64,000 bases of DNA from Paenibacillus mesophilus (GTDB taxonomy: Bacteria; Bacillota; Bacilli; Paenibacillales; NBRC-103111): positions 52,831-116,830 of the forward strand of contig NZ_VCRA01000022.1 of assembly GCF_005938385.1 (NCBI RefSeq), written 5' to 3'. Below the pieces are notes generated by a model, which was not told the origin of the DNA, made no database searches, and was given only the letters and a program-made list of their open reading frames with translations. Both the position numbers and the translations under genes were made by a program. Shown here piece by piece: positions 6,579 to 14,989 of the stretch. The stretch's first letter is position 1; each line of letters opens with the position of its first letter.

Positions 6579-9029
6579 TCATTTCGCCGTAGCCGGTGCG
6601 GACGGCGATGGCGATGCCGACGCCGGCGGATTGTACGTAACGTTCACGGTTACGACGTTCGACGTTTTGCCGGCCTTGTTGATCGCTTTGATCTCGAAGC
6701 TGTTCAACCCCGGGACGAGCGTAACCGACTTGGCGAAAGCGCGGTCCTGAACGTACTGGCCGTTCATGTACAGCTTCGGGGCCGGATCGTTCGGATCTTT
6801 CGCGTCCGCGCTGATCATGAGCAGCTGCGAGCTTGTCGTCTGCGGCAGCGTGCCGACGGTTACGGTCGGGCCCGGCGCGGTGTACGTAACGGTCTTCGTC
6901 AGCTCCGACGTCTTGCCATAAGCGTTCGTCGATTTGAAGACGATGACGTTCTCGCCTTCCTTCAGCGTCATACTGCCGTTGTAGTCGCCGGAACCGACGT
7001 ACTGGTTGTTTACGTACAGCTTCGGATACATGTCGTTCGGGTCCGTTGCTTTGACTACGTAATACAGCGTATTGGACGTTACCGCTTGAGGGATATTGTC
7101 CGCCTTGATCGTCGGGGGCGGCGGAACGAACATCACTTTACGCTCGGCGACCGTGCTTTTGCCCGATGCATTCGTCGCTTTGAAGGTTAACGTATTCATT
7201 CCCTCGTTCAGCGTGACCGTGCGGGTAAAGGCGGATACCGCCTCGTAGCTGCCGTTCAAGTACAGCATCGGGGAGCGGTCGACGGCATCGGCGGCCGAAG
7301 CTTTGACTGTAATCGTCTTGGTTGGGCTCGTTTCCGGAATCGGGTCGATATTCAGATTCGGAGGAATGATCACGTAAGTGATTTTCTTCGTCACCGTACT
7401 CGTTTTCCCCAAATTGTTCGTCGCTTTGATCGTAACCGTATTGTCCCCTTCCGCGAGTGTAACGTCCGTACTGAATGTTTTCCGGCTCACAAACCGGTCG
7501 TTAACATACAAGGACGGCTCGGGGTCGTTCGTATCGGTTGCGCTGCCTTTCAGCGTCACTCTGCTCTGGAGCGATGTTTCGTTGAATGGATCGAGCGTAA
7601 TGGTCGGCGGCAGTATGACGTAATTGACTTTCTTCGTAATCGTCGTCGTCTTACCCAAGCTGTTCTTCGCCACGAAAAGAAGCGTGTTGTCGCCCTCCTT
7701 CAAGGTGACGTTCACGGCGAAATCCAGCGACTCGATCGGCTGACCGTTTACCGAGAGCTTAGGCTGCTTGTCGTTCAAATCGTCCGCTTTGCCGGTCACC
7801 TTCAGCGTCTTCGCATGAACCGTCTCCGGTATGTCGCCGAGCGACAACTCCGGCGGCTTGACCGTGAAGGTCACGTTGCGCTGAATGAAGGTCGTCTTGT
7901 CGTACTTGTTGACGGCCGTAACCGCAATGGGGTTATCTCCTTCGGCGAGCGTCAGCTCCTTGCTCCATGCCCCGTTCGACGACAGCTTTACTTCCTGGTC
8001 GTTCACCCGGATCACCGGTGCGGCGTCGTTGATGTCGGATACTTGGCCGGTCACGACGACCTTCTGCTTATCGGTCGATTGCGGCGCTTCCACCGTCAGC
8101 TTCGGACCCGGCATCGCAAAGGTTACATGCTTCAAGACGGCTTTATACCGTCCGTTAGGCTTGATCGCCCGAAACTCGAAATCGTAGCTTCCTTCGCCGT
8201 TCGTCAACTCGATCTGCCGGCTGAACGTGTCGTTATGCGAGATATCAGTTCCGTTCAAAGTCAGCTTCGTCTCCTTGCCTACCGAGCCCGACACTTGAAT
8301 TATGGGCGTCTCCGCACTGGACGGCGCGCTTACGGTCAGCTCGATCTCCTTCATCTTCGGCATATCGGGAGACTGCAGCAGTCTGTACAGCAGCGTGGCC
8401 GCCGCACCGCGGTCCAAGCCGCTATCCGGCTTGAACGTTCCGTCCGGATAGCCTTCGATCAGACGGTTCTGCAGCGCCGCGGCCACATATACGTCCAGCC
8501 CCGGAGAAATATCGTCATAATCGGTCAGTCTGGCCTCGATGACGCTTCTCGCATCAATGCCTTCGATTTGCAGCTTCATCCCTTTCACGAGAGCGACCGC
8601 AACGTCTTCCCGGGTCACGACCGCGCCCGGATCGAAGAACGGCTTGCCTATCGGCAACACGTAGCCTTCCAAATAGAGCTTGACCGTCTCGACGTAAGGG
8701 AACGACCACGAATCGGGGGCCACGTCCGAGAATGTCGCCTCCGATACCGGCTCAAGCGGCTGGTCCAAGGCGAGCGTCAGCAGCTTGGCGAACTGCTCCC
8801 TCGTCAGCGAATCGCCTGGGCGGAACGTCCCGTCGTCATAGCCGTCGATAATGCCTTTGCCGATCATGTCCTGGACAGCCTGATGCGCCCAATGGTCGGC
8901 CGATACGTCGCCGAACGTTTTATCGCCGGAATCGGCGGCCGCCGCGGCGCCCGCCCATCCGACGATCGCGGCTGCGCCCACCAGCATCGACAACAGGGCG
9001 AGGCTCGCTAGTCTTTTCACGTCGAGCAC
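6579..9029 (-). CDS. S-layer-homology protein with seven repeated beta-sandwich modules
   Basis: The 816-residue product has a signal peptide (MLDVKRLASLALLSMLVGAA, cleaved near AAAA-DSG). Three SLH domains follow between residues ~38 and ~220 (TFGDVSADHWAHQAVQDM; GIIDGYDDGTFRPG; ENRLIEGYPDGTFKPDS-like repeats). SLH domains bind pyruvylated secondary wall polymer. From ~230 to ~800 run seven copies of a ~75-80-residue module with the pattern P-x-L-Y-V-N-x-x-Y-V, then T-L-x-E-G-x-N, then A-x-N-x-x-G-K-T, like the glucodextranase-B/Big-type immunoglobulin folds. The tail is Pro/Ser/Ala-rich. The GTG start has GGAGG seven bases ahead. It is the last gene of the minus-strand cluster, 42 bp after the GAP1-like gene, and would place that system's outermost part on the cell wall. 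Confidence 0.9.
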   Translation of the reverse strand: MLDVKRLASLALLSMLVGAAAIVGWAGAAAAADSGDKTFGDVSADHWAHQAVQDMIGKGIIDGYDDGTFRPGDSLTREQFAKLLTLALDQPLEPVSEATFSDVAPDSWSFPYVETVKLYLEGYVLPIGKPFFDPGAVVTREDVAVALVKGMKLQIEGIDARSVIEARLTDYDDISPGLDVYVAAALQNRLIEGYPDGTFKPDSGLDRGAAATLLYRLLQSPDMPKMKEIELTVSAPSSAETPIIQVSGSVGKETKLTLNGTDISHNDTFSRQIELTNGEGSYDFEFRAIKPNGRYKAVLKHVTFAMPGPKLTVEAPQSTDKQKVVVTGQVSDINDAAPVIRVNDQEVKLSSNGAWSKELTLAEGDNPIAVTAVNKYDKTTFIQRNVTFTVKPPELSLGDIPETVHAKTLKVTGKADDLNDKQPKLSVNGQPIESLDFAVNVTLKEGDNTLLFVAKNSLGKTTTITKKVNYVILPPTITLDPFNETSLQSRVTLKGSATDTNDPEPSLYVNDRFVSRKTFSTDVTLAEGDNTVTIKATNNLGKTSTVTKKITYVIIPPNLNIDPIPETSPTKTITVKASAADAVDRSPMLYLNGSYEAVSAFTRTVTLNEGMNTLTFKATNASGKSTVAERKVMFVPPPPTIKADNIPQAVTSNTLYYVVKATDPNDMYPKLYVNNQYVGSGDYNGSMTLKEGENVIVFKSTNAYGKTSELTKTVTYTAPGPTVTVGTLPQTTSSQLLMISADAKDPNDPAPKLYMNGQYVQDRAFAKSVTLVPGLNSFEIKAINKAGKTSNVVTVNVTYNPPASASPSPSAPATAK

Positions 9030-9071
9030 TGATATTCCTCCCGTGTTTGCAACAAAGTAGACGAGCCGGCG

Positions 9072-11714
9072 TTATGGCCGTGCGCCGCCGGCCCCGGTCT
9101 GGGACGTACCCGATGGCGTGGACGACGAGGCGGGAGAATTGGTCGTCTGTCCTGTCGTCTGACCTCCACCGCTCGTCGATGTGCCGGACCCCGTATTCGC
9201 CCCGGAAGTCCCGGTTTGTCCGCTCTGTGTCCCGCTTTGCCCGCCCTGCGTCCCCGTCTGTCCGCCTGGCTGACCGGATTTGTCCGCAGGAGCGGCCGGC
9301 TGCTGTTTCCCCGCGTTGTCCTCCGTCTTCGGCTCCTGCTGAACCGGCTCGGAAGGCCCCGACCACGACTGGAAGGCGTAAATGCCGCCGATCGTCAGCG
9401 CCGCCACGCCCACGACAATGCCGCCGAACTGAATGAGCATTTTGCGGTTCTTTTTGATAAACCGGATGATCGGGTTCGACTGCGCGAGCCGGATATCGTC
9501 GTACAGTTTCTTGAAGGAGCGGTTCGGCGTCCCTTTCAGCTTGAGCCACACGTTCCGTTTGTTCAGCGCGCCGCGGTCGGTTTTGTTGAAGTAGCCCCGG
9601 ATCGCGCCTTCATATTCCCTGGCGATCTTCCCGCGCGCATCCAGAAAATAAGGGTAGGAGGCCGACCAGTTCAAGAAGTCGTACATTTCATCGGAATGGT
9701 TCGATTGCTTCAGCACGTAGTCGAGCATCTTCAAATAAGAGAACGAGCATTCGCCCGGCTCCGTTCCGCTCTCATAGAAGGCGTATGCGATCTTCTCATA
9801 GCTGTCGGACCGGACCTTGTCCTTCAGCAGACGCTGCAGCAGCGATTGCAGCTGGTCGATTTCCCTCGGCTGCAGCAGGCTTAACGTCATATAGTTCTCG
9901 GCTTCCTTCATATTGGCGTTGCGCAATAGGAAGGAGGCGCACTGCAAAATGTTGAACACGGCCTGGTCTTTCGGACCCAAGCTGTCGGACAGCACTTGGG
10001 AGTGGTGGCCGAGCATATATTTCACGCCTTCGAGCTGCTGCATGGTGATGCGTTCCAGATCCGCGTGGGCGATAATCGTTTTCTGCGCCTGCAAGTCCAG
10101 ATCGTTGTAAAATTCCTGCAGCCGCTTCGCGTTGTCCGACTTGCTTTTGTACTGCTTGTCCAGAAAGGCGTTCAGGCTGCCGCCCGCGGCGATCCGTTCC
10201 TTGTCCTTATCCAGCAATTCCTTCGTCACGCGGATCAGCTGCTCCCGGAAATACGGCGTGCACAACGCCTCCTCGTTCTGCTTGAGCCAGAACGACAGCT
10301 CGTCCAACAGCGCGGACATCTTGGAGATAGGCTGCAGACGGTCGAGCAAGTAGCCGTGCACGACAGGGGCGAACTGGTCGGTATGGAGCATTCGCCGGAC
10401 GACGGACTGGAACAGCTCCTCGTGCTTGACCATCGCTTGAAACACCTGCTGCGCCAACCTGCTATCCTCGTGGTAGTTCCAGCCGTTATACAGAAAACGG
10501 ATTAACGACGTCACCAGCTTTTCCTTCATACCGCCGATCCGGTAAAAGTCGATCATCGCTTCCAGAAAGCCGAACGTCGGGGTGTAGCCGGTACCGAGCA
10601 AGGAAACCTCCTTGTCGACCAGCTTCCAGAACAGCCCGTCCATTCTCGGCTTGCGTTCGACGTTGTCCTTGTTCAAGTAGCTCAGCGTCCCGGAGACGGA
10701 AGCTTCCTTGTTTGCCTCGTACAGACTGTCGTCTCCTTGCTCCACCAAGTAAAGCGCGCATAGCTGGTAATAGGCCGGCAAAGAAGACTGCATGGAGGCG
10801 TCCATATCCTGCAGCGCCTCTTCCGCAAACTCGTAGAAAGCCGCAAGCTCCTCCGGCCGCTCCCGATTCGCCCAGGCGAAATCCAAATAATAAGGATCGG
10901 AGCCTTGGGGCTCTACGTTGCTGAAGCGCTCGTTCGGAAAATCGAAAATGTAGTCTTTGTCGATATTGCGGTCTCCGGCCCGGATACTGCCCTTCTCCAC
11001 GAACATCGCGTTGATGAACTTCTTGCCTTGGGGCTCGTGGCTGTAAGTCGTAAAGCCGAATTTGCGCCGCATCCCGTAAGGCAGACAACGGTATAACAAG
11101 CCGAGCAGCCTGTTCGCGTACAGCGAGCTTTCGCTGACGTCGACGTCGAGGGCGACGTACACTTTCTTGTTGCTGGACACGGACATCATAATCGCCCATA
11201 GCAGCTGCTTGAACCGCATCTCGCCGATGCCGAGCCGCTTCAGCGTCTCGCGTTCCTCCTCAAGCTTCGGCCCGGGCGTATAGTCCAGCTCGTCCAGCTC
11301 CGGCAGCGACGTCTGTTCCTCGTTGTATTTGCTCTCGAAGAAGCGGATGCGGAATATCGAGTCCGGCGTCCGGTACGCTTGCTCTTTCCTGTCTACGGGA
11401 ACGACATACTGGTGGACGAATATCGTATCGCGCTGTCCGGTAAAATCCGCCCCGGCGAACACCCCGCGCCCGATGACCAGTTCCCCGGTTTCCGCCGTGA
11501 AGACGGTAAGCGACTCCGGATATTTCGCCAAATCCTGCTCCCCCCGCTGTCTCAGCTCTTGAGGGGCGTGGTACAAGCAGAACGGATGCAGCGTTTTCTT
11601 AATAAAATTGTTGTCGAGTGAGGGGGACTTGGCTACGGTGTCCAGACCCTCGTTGGACCGGAATATCCCTTTCCGCCCGCGGGTATAGTACTGCTGCTGG
11701 ATTTTCCCCTGCAT
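9072..11714 (-). CDS. GAP1-N2-domain-like protein with C-terminal membrane anchor
   Basis: The start ATG 11714 lies two bases after the stop of the GTPase gene, with GGAGGGCGA before it, giving 880 residues. The first ~250 residues (MQGKIQQQYYTRGRKGIF; LHPFCLYHAPQEL; FVHQYVVP; LLYRCLPYGMRRKFGFTTYS) resemble the GTPase-associated protein 1 N-terminal domain type 2. A long alpha-helical middle follows. Near residues 765-790 is one membrane segment (LIQFGGIVVGVAALTIGGIY). A ~100-residue Gly/Thr/Ser/Gln-rich tail ends the protein, probably outside the membrane. From family knowledge GAP1 proteins pair with nearby TRAFAC-type GTPases, exactly the arrangement seen here. The function is inferred from this pairing only. 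Confidence 0.8.
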   Translation of the reverse strand: MQGKIQQQYYTRGRKGIFRSNEGLDTVAKSPSLDNNFIKKTLHPFCLYHAPQELRQRGEQDLAKYPESLTVFTAETGELVIGRGVFAGADFTGQRDTIFVHQYVVPVDRKEQAYRTPDSIFRIRFFESKYNEEQTSLPELDELDYTPGPKLEEERETLKRLGIGEMRFKQLLWAIMMSVSSNKKVYVALDVDVSESSLYANRLLGLLYRCLPYGMRRKFGFTTYSHEPQGKKFINAMFVEKGSIRAGDRNIDKDYIFDFPNERFSNVEPQGSDPYYLDFAWANRERPEELAAFYEFAEEALQDMDASMQSSLPAYYQLCALYLVEQGDDSLYEANKEASVSGTLSYLNKDNVERKPRMDGLFWKLVDKEVSLLGTGYTPTFGFLEAMIDFYRIGGMKEKLVTSLIRFLYNGWNYHEDSRLAQQVFQAMVKHEELFQSVVRRMLHTDQFAPVVHGYLLDRLQPISKMSALLDELSFWLKQNEEALCTPYFREQLIRVTKELLDKDKERIAAGGSLNAFLDKQYKSKSDNAKRLQEFYNDLDLQAQKTIIAHADLERITMQQLEGVKYMLGHHSQVLSDSLGPKDQAVFNILQCASFLLRNANMKEAENYMTLSLLQPREIDQLQSLLQRLLKDKVRSDSYEKIAYAFYESGTEPGECSFSYLKMLDYVLKQSNHSDEMYDFLNWSASYPYFLDARGKIAREYEGAIRGYFNKTDRGALNKRNVWLKLKGTPNRSFKKLYDDIRLAQSNPIIRFIKKNRKMLIQFGGIVVGVAALTIGGIYAFQSWSGPSEPVQQEPKTEDNAGKQQPAAPADKSGQPGGQTGTQGGQSGTQSGQTGTSGANTGSGTSTSGGGQTTGQTTNSPASSSTPSGTSQTGAGGARP

Positions 11715-11716
11715 GC

Positions 11717-12985
11717 TCAATCGCCCTCCCTCCCCTCGATATAGTCCAGCTTGTGCAGAAGCCAGACGAAGGGCTCGTCCACGCGCCACGGGGTGACGAC
11801 GCCGGCGATTTTTTTGTCGACCGGATTGGACCCGAGCGCCGAGACGGCGAAGTAGGCGGTATCCGTGAAATAAACGTCCAGCGTATCTTTGAACGGACGG
11901 TCCACCTTCTCGATGAATCTGCGTATTTCCCCGTTAATGTTCTCGAATTCGCTCAAGTTCAGATGCTTCCGGTGAACGACGTCGCGGAACACGTTGCTGT
12001 TCGAGCGGATATAGTCCCCGTCCTCTTCCTTCAAATGCTGCAGCATATCGCTTTTCGTCAGCACGACGGCCGTCGGAATATCGGTTCTGGACTTGTCCTC
12101 GTGCCCGATAAAATTCTCGAACATCGTAATCGCCACTTCTCTCGGCTCGTCGTACCGGCCCGCGAATTCCCCCACCTGACTGCCGGCATTGATCAGCAGC
12201 CTGTCGCGGATCGTCTTGATCTGAAGCGGGTCGACCATGAACAAGATTCCCGCGGAATTTTTAATGTGCGCCGCATACAGGTCGAGCATATCCCGATCGG
12301 TCATAATTTCGCCCGCGACATCGAAAAAAACGAGCGTAAGCGGAGCCATCTGCTCGTCCTTGAACACGAACTGGAAAATAAACGGCTCCTGCTTCTCTTC
12401 CTTCTGGGTCGAATCGAGCATGATGCCTCTCTCGAATATCGGCTCCTCGTAATTTTGGCGGAATCTCCTGCTTATATCGGCGTTGAGCGGAATGCAGGCC
12501 GCGTTGAAATTCGAGGCGGTTAAATGCTGCAGCGTATGGATCAGGGAGGTCATATAGACCGATTTCCCGACTTGGGAGGCGCCGACGATCGAGATGATGT
12601 TGCTCGGAACTTTGCCCGCTGTAATCGGCAGCTCATTGTGGCAATGCGGACACAGCCGCTTTCTCGTCACGCGGCCGTACCGGTCGTTTAGCCCGACAAG
12701 CACCTTATTCGAGTAAATCCGGTTCTCTTCCGGTATGGAAGCCGGATGAATGACCGCTTCGAGCTCATCGATCGGAGACAAATTGAACCGCCCGCGATAT
12801 TTGTTCAATTCCTCGTCTTCCTGGAGCCCGTAATCCTGGTCGCCCTCGACATGGTGCGACGCCCGGAACACTACATCCTCGGGGCTGAACTTGCTGAAGC
12901 AATACGGGCACACGATCGGATAGAACTCGGGCCTCACTTTCGGCAGCGGCTTTTTCTCGAACAGCCCTTTCAGAAATTGCAGCAT
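11717..12985 (-). CDS. TRAFAC-clade GTPase with zinc ribbon (DO-GTPase2-like)
   Basis: The 422-residue protein begins with a split zinc ribbon: CPYC (Cys26/29) and CPHC (Cys112/115). A GTPase domain follows with Walker A GASQVGKS (135-142), a Walker B/G3-like FFDVAGE (around Asp222, Gly225) and a G4 motif TKSD (310-313) that predicts guanine specificity. No signal peptide or membrane segment is seen, so it is cytoplasmic. RBS GAGGAGGG precedes ATG 12985. It lies 13 bp after the small beta-rich gene and 2 bp before the GAP1-like gene, so the three are very likely co-translated. The family is associated with GAP1 proteins in bacterial NTP-dependent conflict or signalling loci (recalled knowledge, not searched). 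Confidence 0.88.
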   Translation of the reverse strand: MLQFLKGLFEKKPLPKVRPEFYPIVCPYCFSKFSPEDVVFRASHHVEGDQDYGLQEDEELNKYRGRFNLSPIDELEAVIHPASIPEENRIYSNKVLVGLNDRYGRVTRKRLCPHCHNELPITAGKVPSNIISIVGASQVGKSVYMTSLIHTLQHLTASNFNAACIPLNADISRRFRQNYEEPIFERGIMLDSTQKEEKQEPFIFQFVFKDEQMAPLTLVFFDVAGEIMTDRDMLDLYAAHIKNSAGILFMVDPLQIKTIRDRLLINAGSQVGEFAGRYDEPREVAITMFENFIGHEDKSRTDIPTAVVLTKSDMLQHLKEEDGDYIRSNSNVFRDVVHRKHLNLSEFENINGEIRRFIEKVDRPFKDTLDVYFTDTAYFAVSALGSNPVDKKIAGVVTPWRVDEPFVWLLHKLDYIEGREGD

Positions 12986-12998
12986 GCGTTTCCCTCCT

Positions 12999-13637
12999 CT
13001 ATTCGGGGATCAGCTCGTACATTTCACCGTAAAGCTTGCCATCGGTAAAAAACAGCCTGATCCGATTGTTTCTCGGAATCTCGATTTCCGGCAGCACGTT
13101 GCGTCCCGGAACGATGTCCTCGATGAAAGGGTACGCCGTCCCGTCCTCCTTATGGAGCGGAAGCGCCCCTTCCTTCATCACGTAGCACAGCGCCTCCTTC
13201 GGCACGAGCACCTCGCTCAACAGCTCGATCCGCACCGGCTTCATTTTACGGAACAAGGCGCTGCCGTATTTGATCGAATACCGGATTCGGGCTTTGCCGG
13301 TACTGAAGCGGATGACATTGTCCTCGTCCTCCTGCCGGAGCAGCGCGATGCCGCCCTCCCCCCGCTCGCACGGATAGACGCGATAGGCGTAACGCCCGAT
13401 ACCTTCGATGCGTCCCCGGTAACCGGCCTTCGCCTTGTACTCCTCGCGCGTCAGCAGCTTCATCGCGTGCCCGGGCCGTTTCTCCAAAGGCAGCTCCGCC
13501 TCCGCGGGAAACAGGTAAATGTATACGATGTGGATGTCCTCCGGCCAGTTCCATGTCAACACGCTCTCGTTGTCCTGCATCCGATGCCGCATTCCGGTTA
13601 TACGGCTCCGCCCGGACGCCTCGCCGCTCCATTGCAT
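12999..13637 (-). CDS. Small beta-rich cytoplasmic protein of the GTPase cluster
   Basis: This 212-residue protein has no signal peptide or membrane segment. It shows alternating beta strands (VLTWNWPEDIHIVYIYLF; YAYRVYPCERGEGGIALL; KPVRIELLSEVLV; NRIRLFFTDGKLYGEMYEL), which suggests two fibronectin-III-like beta sandwiches. AAGGAGGAA lies ten bases before ATG 13637. It is 13 bp ahead of the GTPase gene and 30 bp after the vWA gene. I do not recognise a catalytic motif. It may be a scaffold or adaptor for the GTPase/GAP1 pair. Some databases give such proteins misleading enzyme names; nothing here supports an enzyme. Confidence 0.75.
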   Translation of the reverse strand: MQWSGEASGRSRITGMRHRMQDNESVLTWNWPEDIHIVYIYLFPAEAELPLEKRPGHAMKLLTREEYKAKAGYRGRIEGIGRYAYRVYPCERGEGGIALLRQEDEDNVIRFSTGKARIRYSIKYGSALFRKMKPVRIELLSEVLVPKEALCYVMKEGALPLHKEDGTAYPFIEDIVPGRNVLPEIEIPRNNRIRLFFTDGKLYGEMYELIPE

Positions 13638-13667
13638 CCGCGCGATTCCTCCTTCATCTCAAGCTCC

Positions 13668-14951
13668 TTATTGGAACTTCCTGTTCGTCGGGCCGTTCTG
13701 TCCGAAGGTTCGGCCGGAGCCGTTCCGGCTGCGCTTGTATAATCCTTGGCCCGCATCGTCCGTCCTGCTTTCCTTATAAGCGAAGATCAGCGTAGACAGC
13801 GACAAGACGACGGCCAGTACGATATCGGCCGCTCCGCGGACCGTACCTCCTGGAAGGAAACCGCCCTTCAGCCCTTCTTCCAAAATAAAGCCGGCCGCAA
13901 GTCCGGCGATCGCTCCGCCGATGGAGAAGCTGCGTGCGAGGTACCGGTTGTCGAATACGATGCCGAGCGACAAACCCATCAGCAGTCCGATCAGCGTCAT
14001 GCAGACGATTCTCAGTACGGCATAGTAGAGACTATTGACGGCGGACCCCGTTCGTTCCCCAACCAGATGCCAGCCTTGGTTCGCTTTGTAAATTTTCTCG
14101 AACACGGCCGACAAATTCTGGACGTCCTCGACGCTGTGGTACGTTCCGCCGGTCCTGGACGCGATGCGCTTCAGCAGCTCGTTTCCTTGCCGGTCTTGGG
14201 CGTTGACGCCCACCGTATTCACCGCTATATCTTTGCTCGTATACGGCATAAGCGAGCTGTTCAAATCGACTTCGCTATAGCCGTCGGATATAAGAATGAC
14301 CATGCTCCCGCGCGCCTCCGCCTGAGCGGCTTCGATCTGCTCCATCGCCTTGGCCAGCGCGGCCCCGATGTTCGTCCCTCCTGTCGGACGGCCGAAGCTG
14401 TCCAGCTTGGCCGTGACGGCGTCCTTGGCGGCTTGGTTGTCGACGGGAGTGAGCGGCTGCAACAGGTTGGCCTGGTCGTTGAACGTCATGACGGCGACAC
14501 GCTTGTCCGGTTCCATGTTCTGCACAAGCTGCTTGGCCGCCCGGAAGCTTTCCCGGCCGGGATCGGTTTCGGCCATACTTTCCGAGACGTCGATCGAGAC
14601 GAGAATATTGTGCGGGGGCTGATGCTTCCCGAAATAGAGCCCGTACACGAACTGCAATACCCCGCCGGCGATCAGCAGGAGGAGCAGCGTCGCGGGAACG
14701 AGCAGCTTCCAGCCATCCTTGGCGTAGCGCAGCCGCCACCCTTTGCCGTTCAGCTCGGGCGAGATCTGCTCGGCAATGAGGCACATCAAGCCGACGAACA
14801 AGGCAAGCTGGCCGAAGTAGGCGCCCATCAGCAGCCAGTTCGGAATGCGCCCCTCCCAGCTGTAGAGCAGCGCTTCCCCGGCGGCAAAGCCGATGACGCC
14901 CCCGATGACGCTGAATACGATGAGAAGCAGATTTACTTTCCGTTGATACAC
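13668..14951 (-). CDS. Membrane-anchored von Willebrand factor A protein
   Basis: The GTG at 14951 has AGGAGGGG before it. The 427-residue protein has about three N-terminal membrane helices (~7-28, 40-60, 84-104). A vWA domain follows with a complete MIDAS: DVSES (121-125), Thr in PTGGTN (~193) and ISDGYSE (Asp223). At least three further hydrophobic segments lie between ~300 and ~395. The basic C-terminus (YKRSRNGSGRTFGQNG) is probably cytosolic. A metal-dependent protein-protein contact is expected. It lies between the tubulin-partner gene (38 bp) and the beta-rich gene (30 bp) and is likely the membrane hub of the cluster. Confidence 0.88.
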   Translation of the reverse strand: MYQRKVNLLLIVFSVIGGVIGFAAGEALLYSWEGRIPNWLLMGAYFGQLALFVGLMCLIAEQISPELNGKGWRLRYAKDGWKLLVPATLLLLLIAGGVLQFVYGLYFGKHQPPHNILVSIDVSESMAETDPGRESFRAAKQLVQNMEPDKRVAVMTFNDQANLLQPLTPVDNQAAKDAVTAKLDSFGRPTGGTNIGAALAKAMEQIEAAQAEARGSMVILISDGYSEVDLNSSLMPYTSKDIAVNTVGVNAQDRQGNELLKRIASRTGGTYHSVEDVQNLSAVFEKIYKANQGWHLVGERTGSAVNSLYYAVLRIVCMTLIGLLMGLSLGIVFDNRYLARSFSIGGAIAGLAAGFILEEGLKGGFLPGGTVRGAADIVLAVVLSLSTLIFAYKESRTDDAGQGLYKRSRNGSGRTFGQNGPTNRKFQ

Positions 14952-14989
14952 CGTTCCGCCCCTCCTTATGGCCGCATCGCACGGAGCTA

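Noticed and set aside
6579..8300. Repeated DNA pattern suggestive of a CRISPR array or tandem duplication
   Set aside because: The periodicity comes from seven diverged ~78-residue protein modules in one open frame; DNA identity is low.
9072..9330. Short repeats at the 3' end of the GAP1-like gene
   Set aside because: They encode the Gly/Thr/Ser/Gln-rich protein tail and are in frame, not an independent repeat element.
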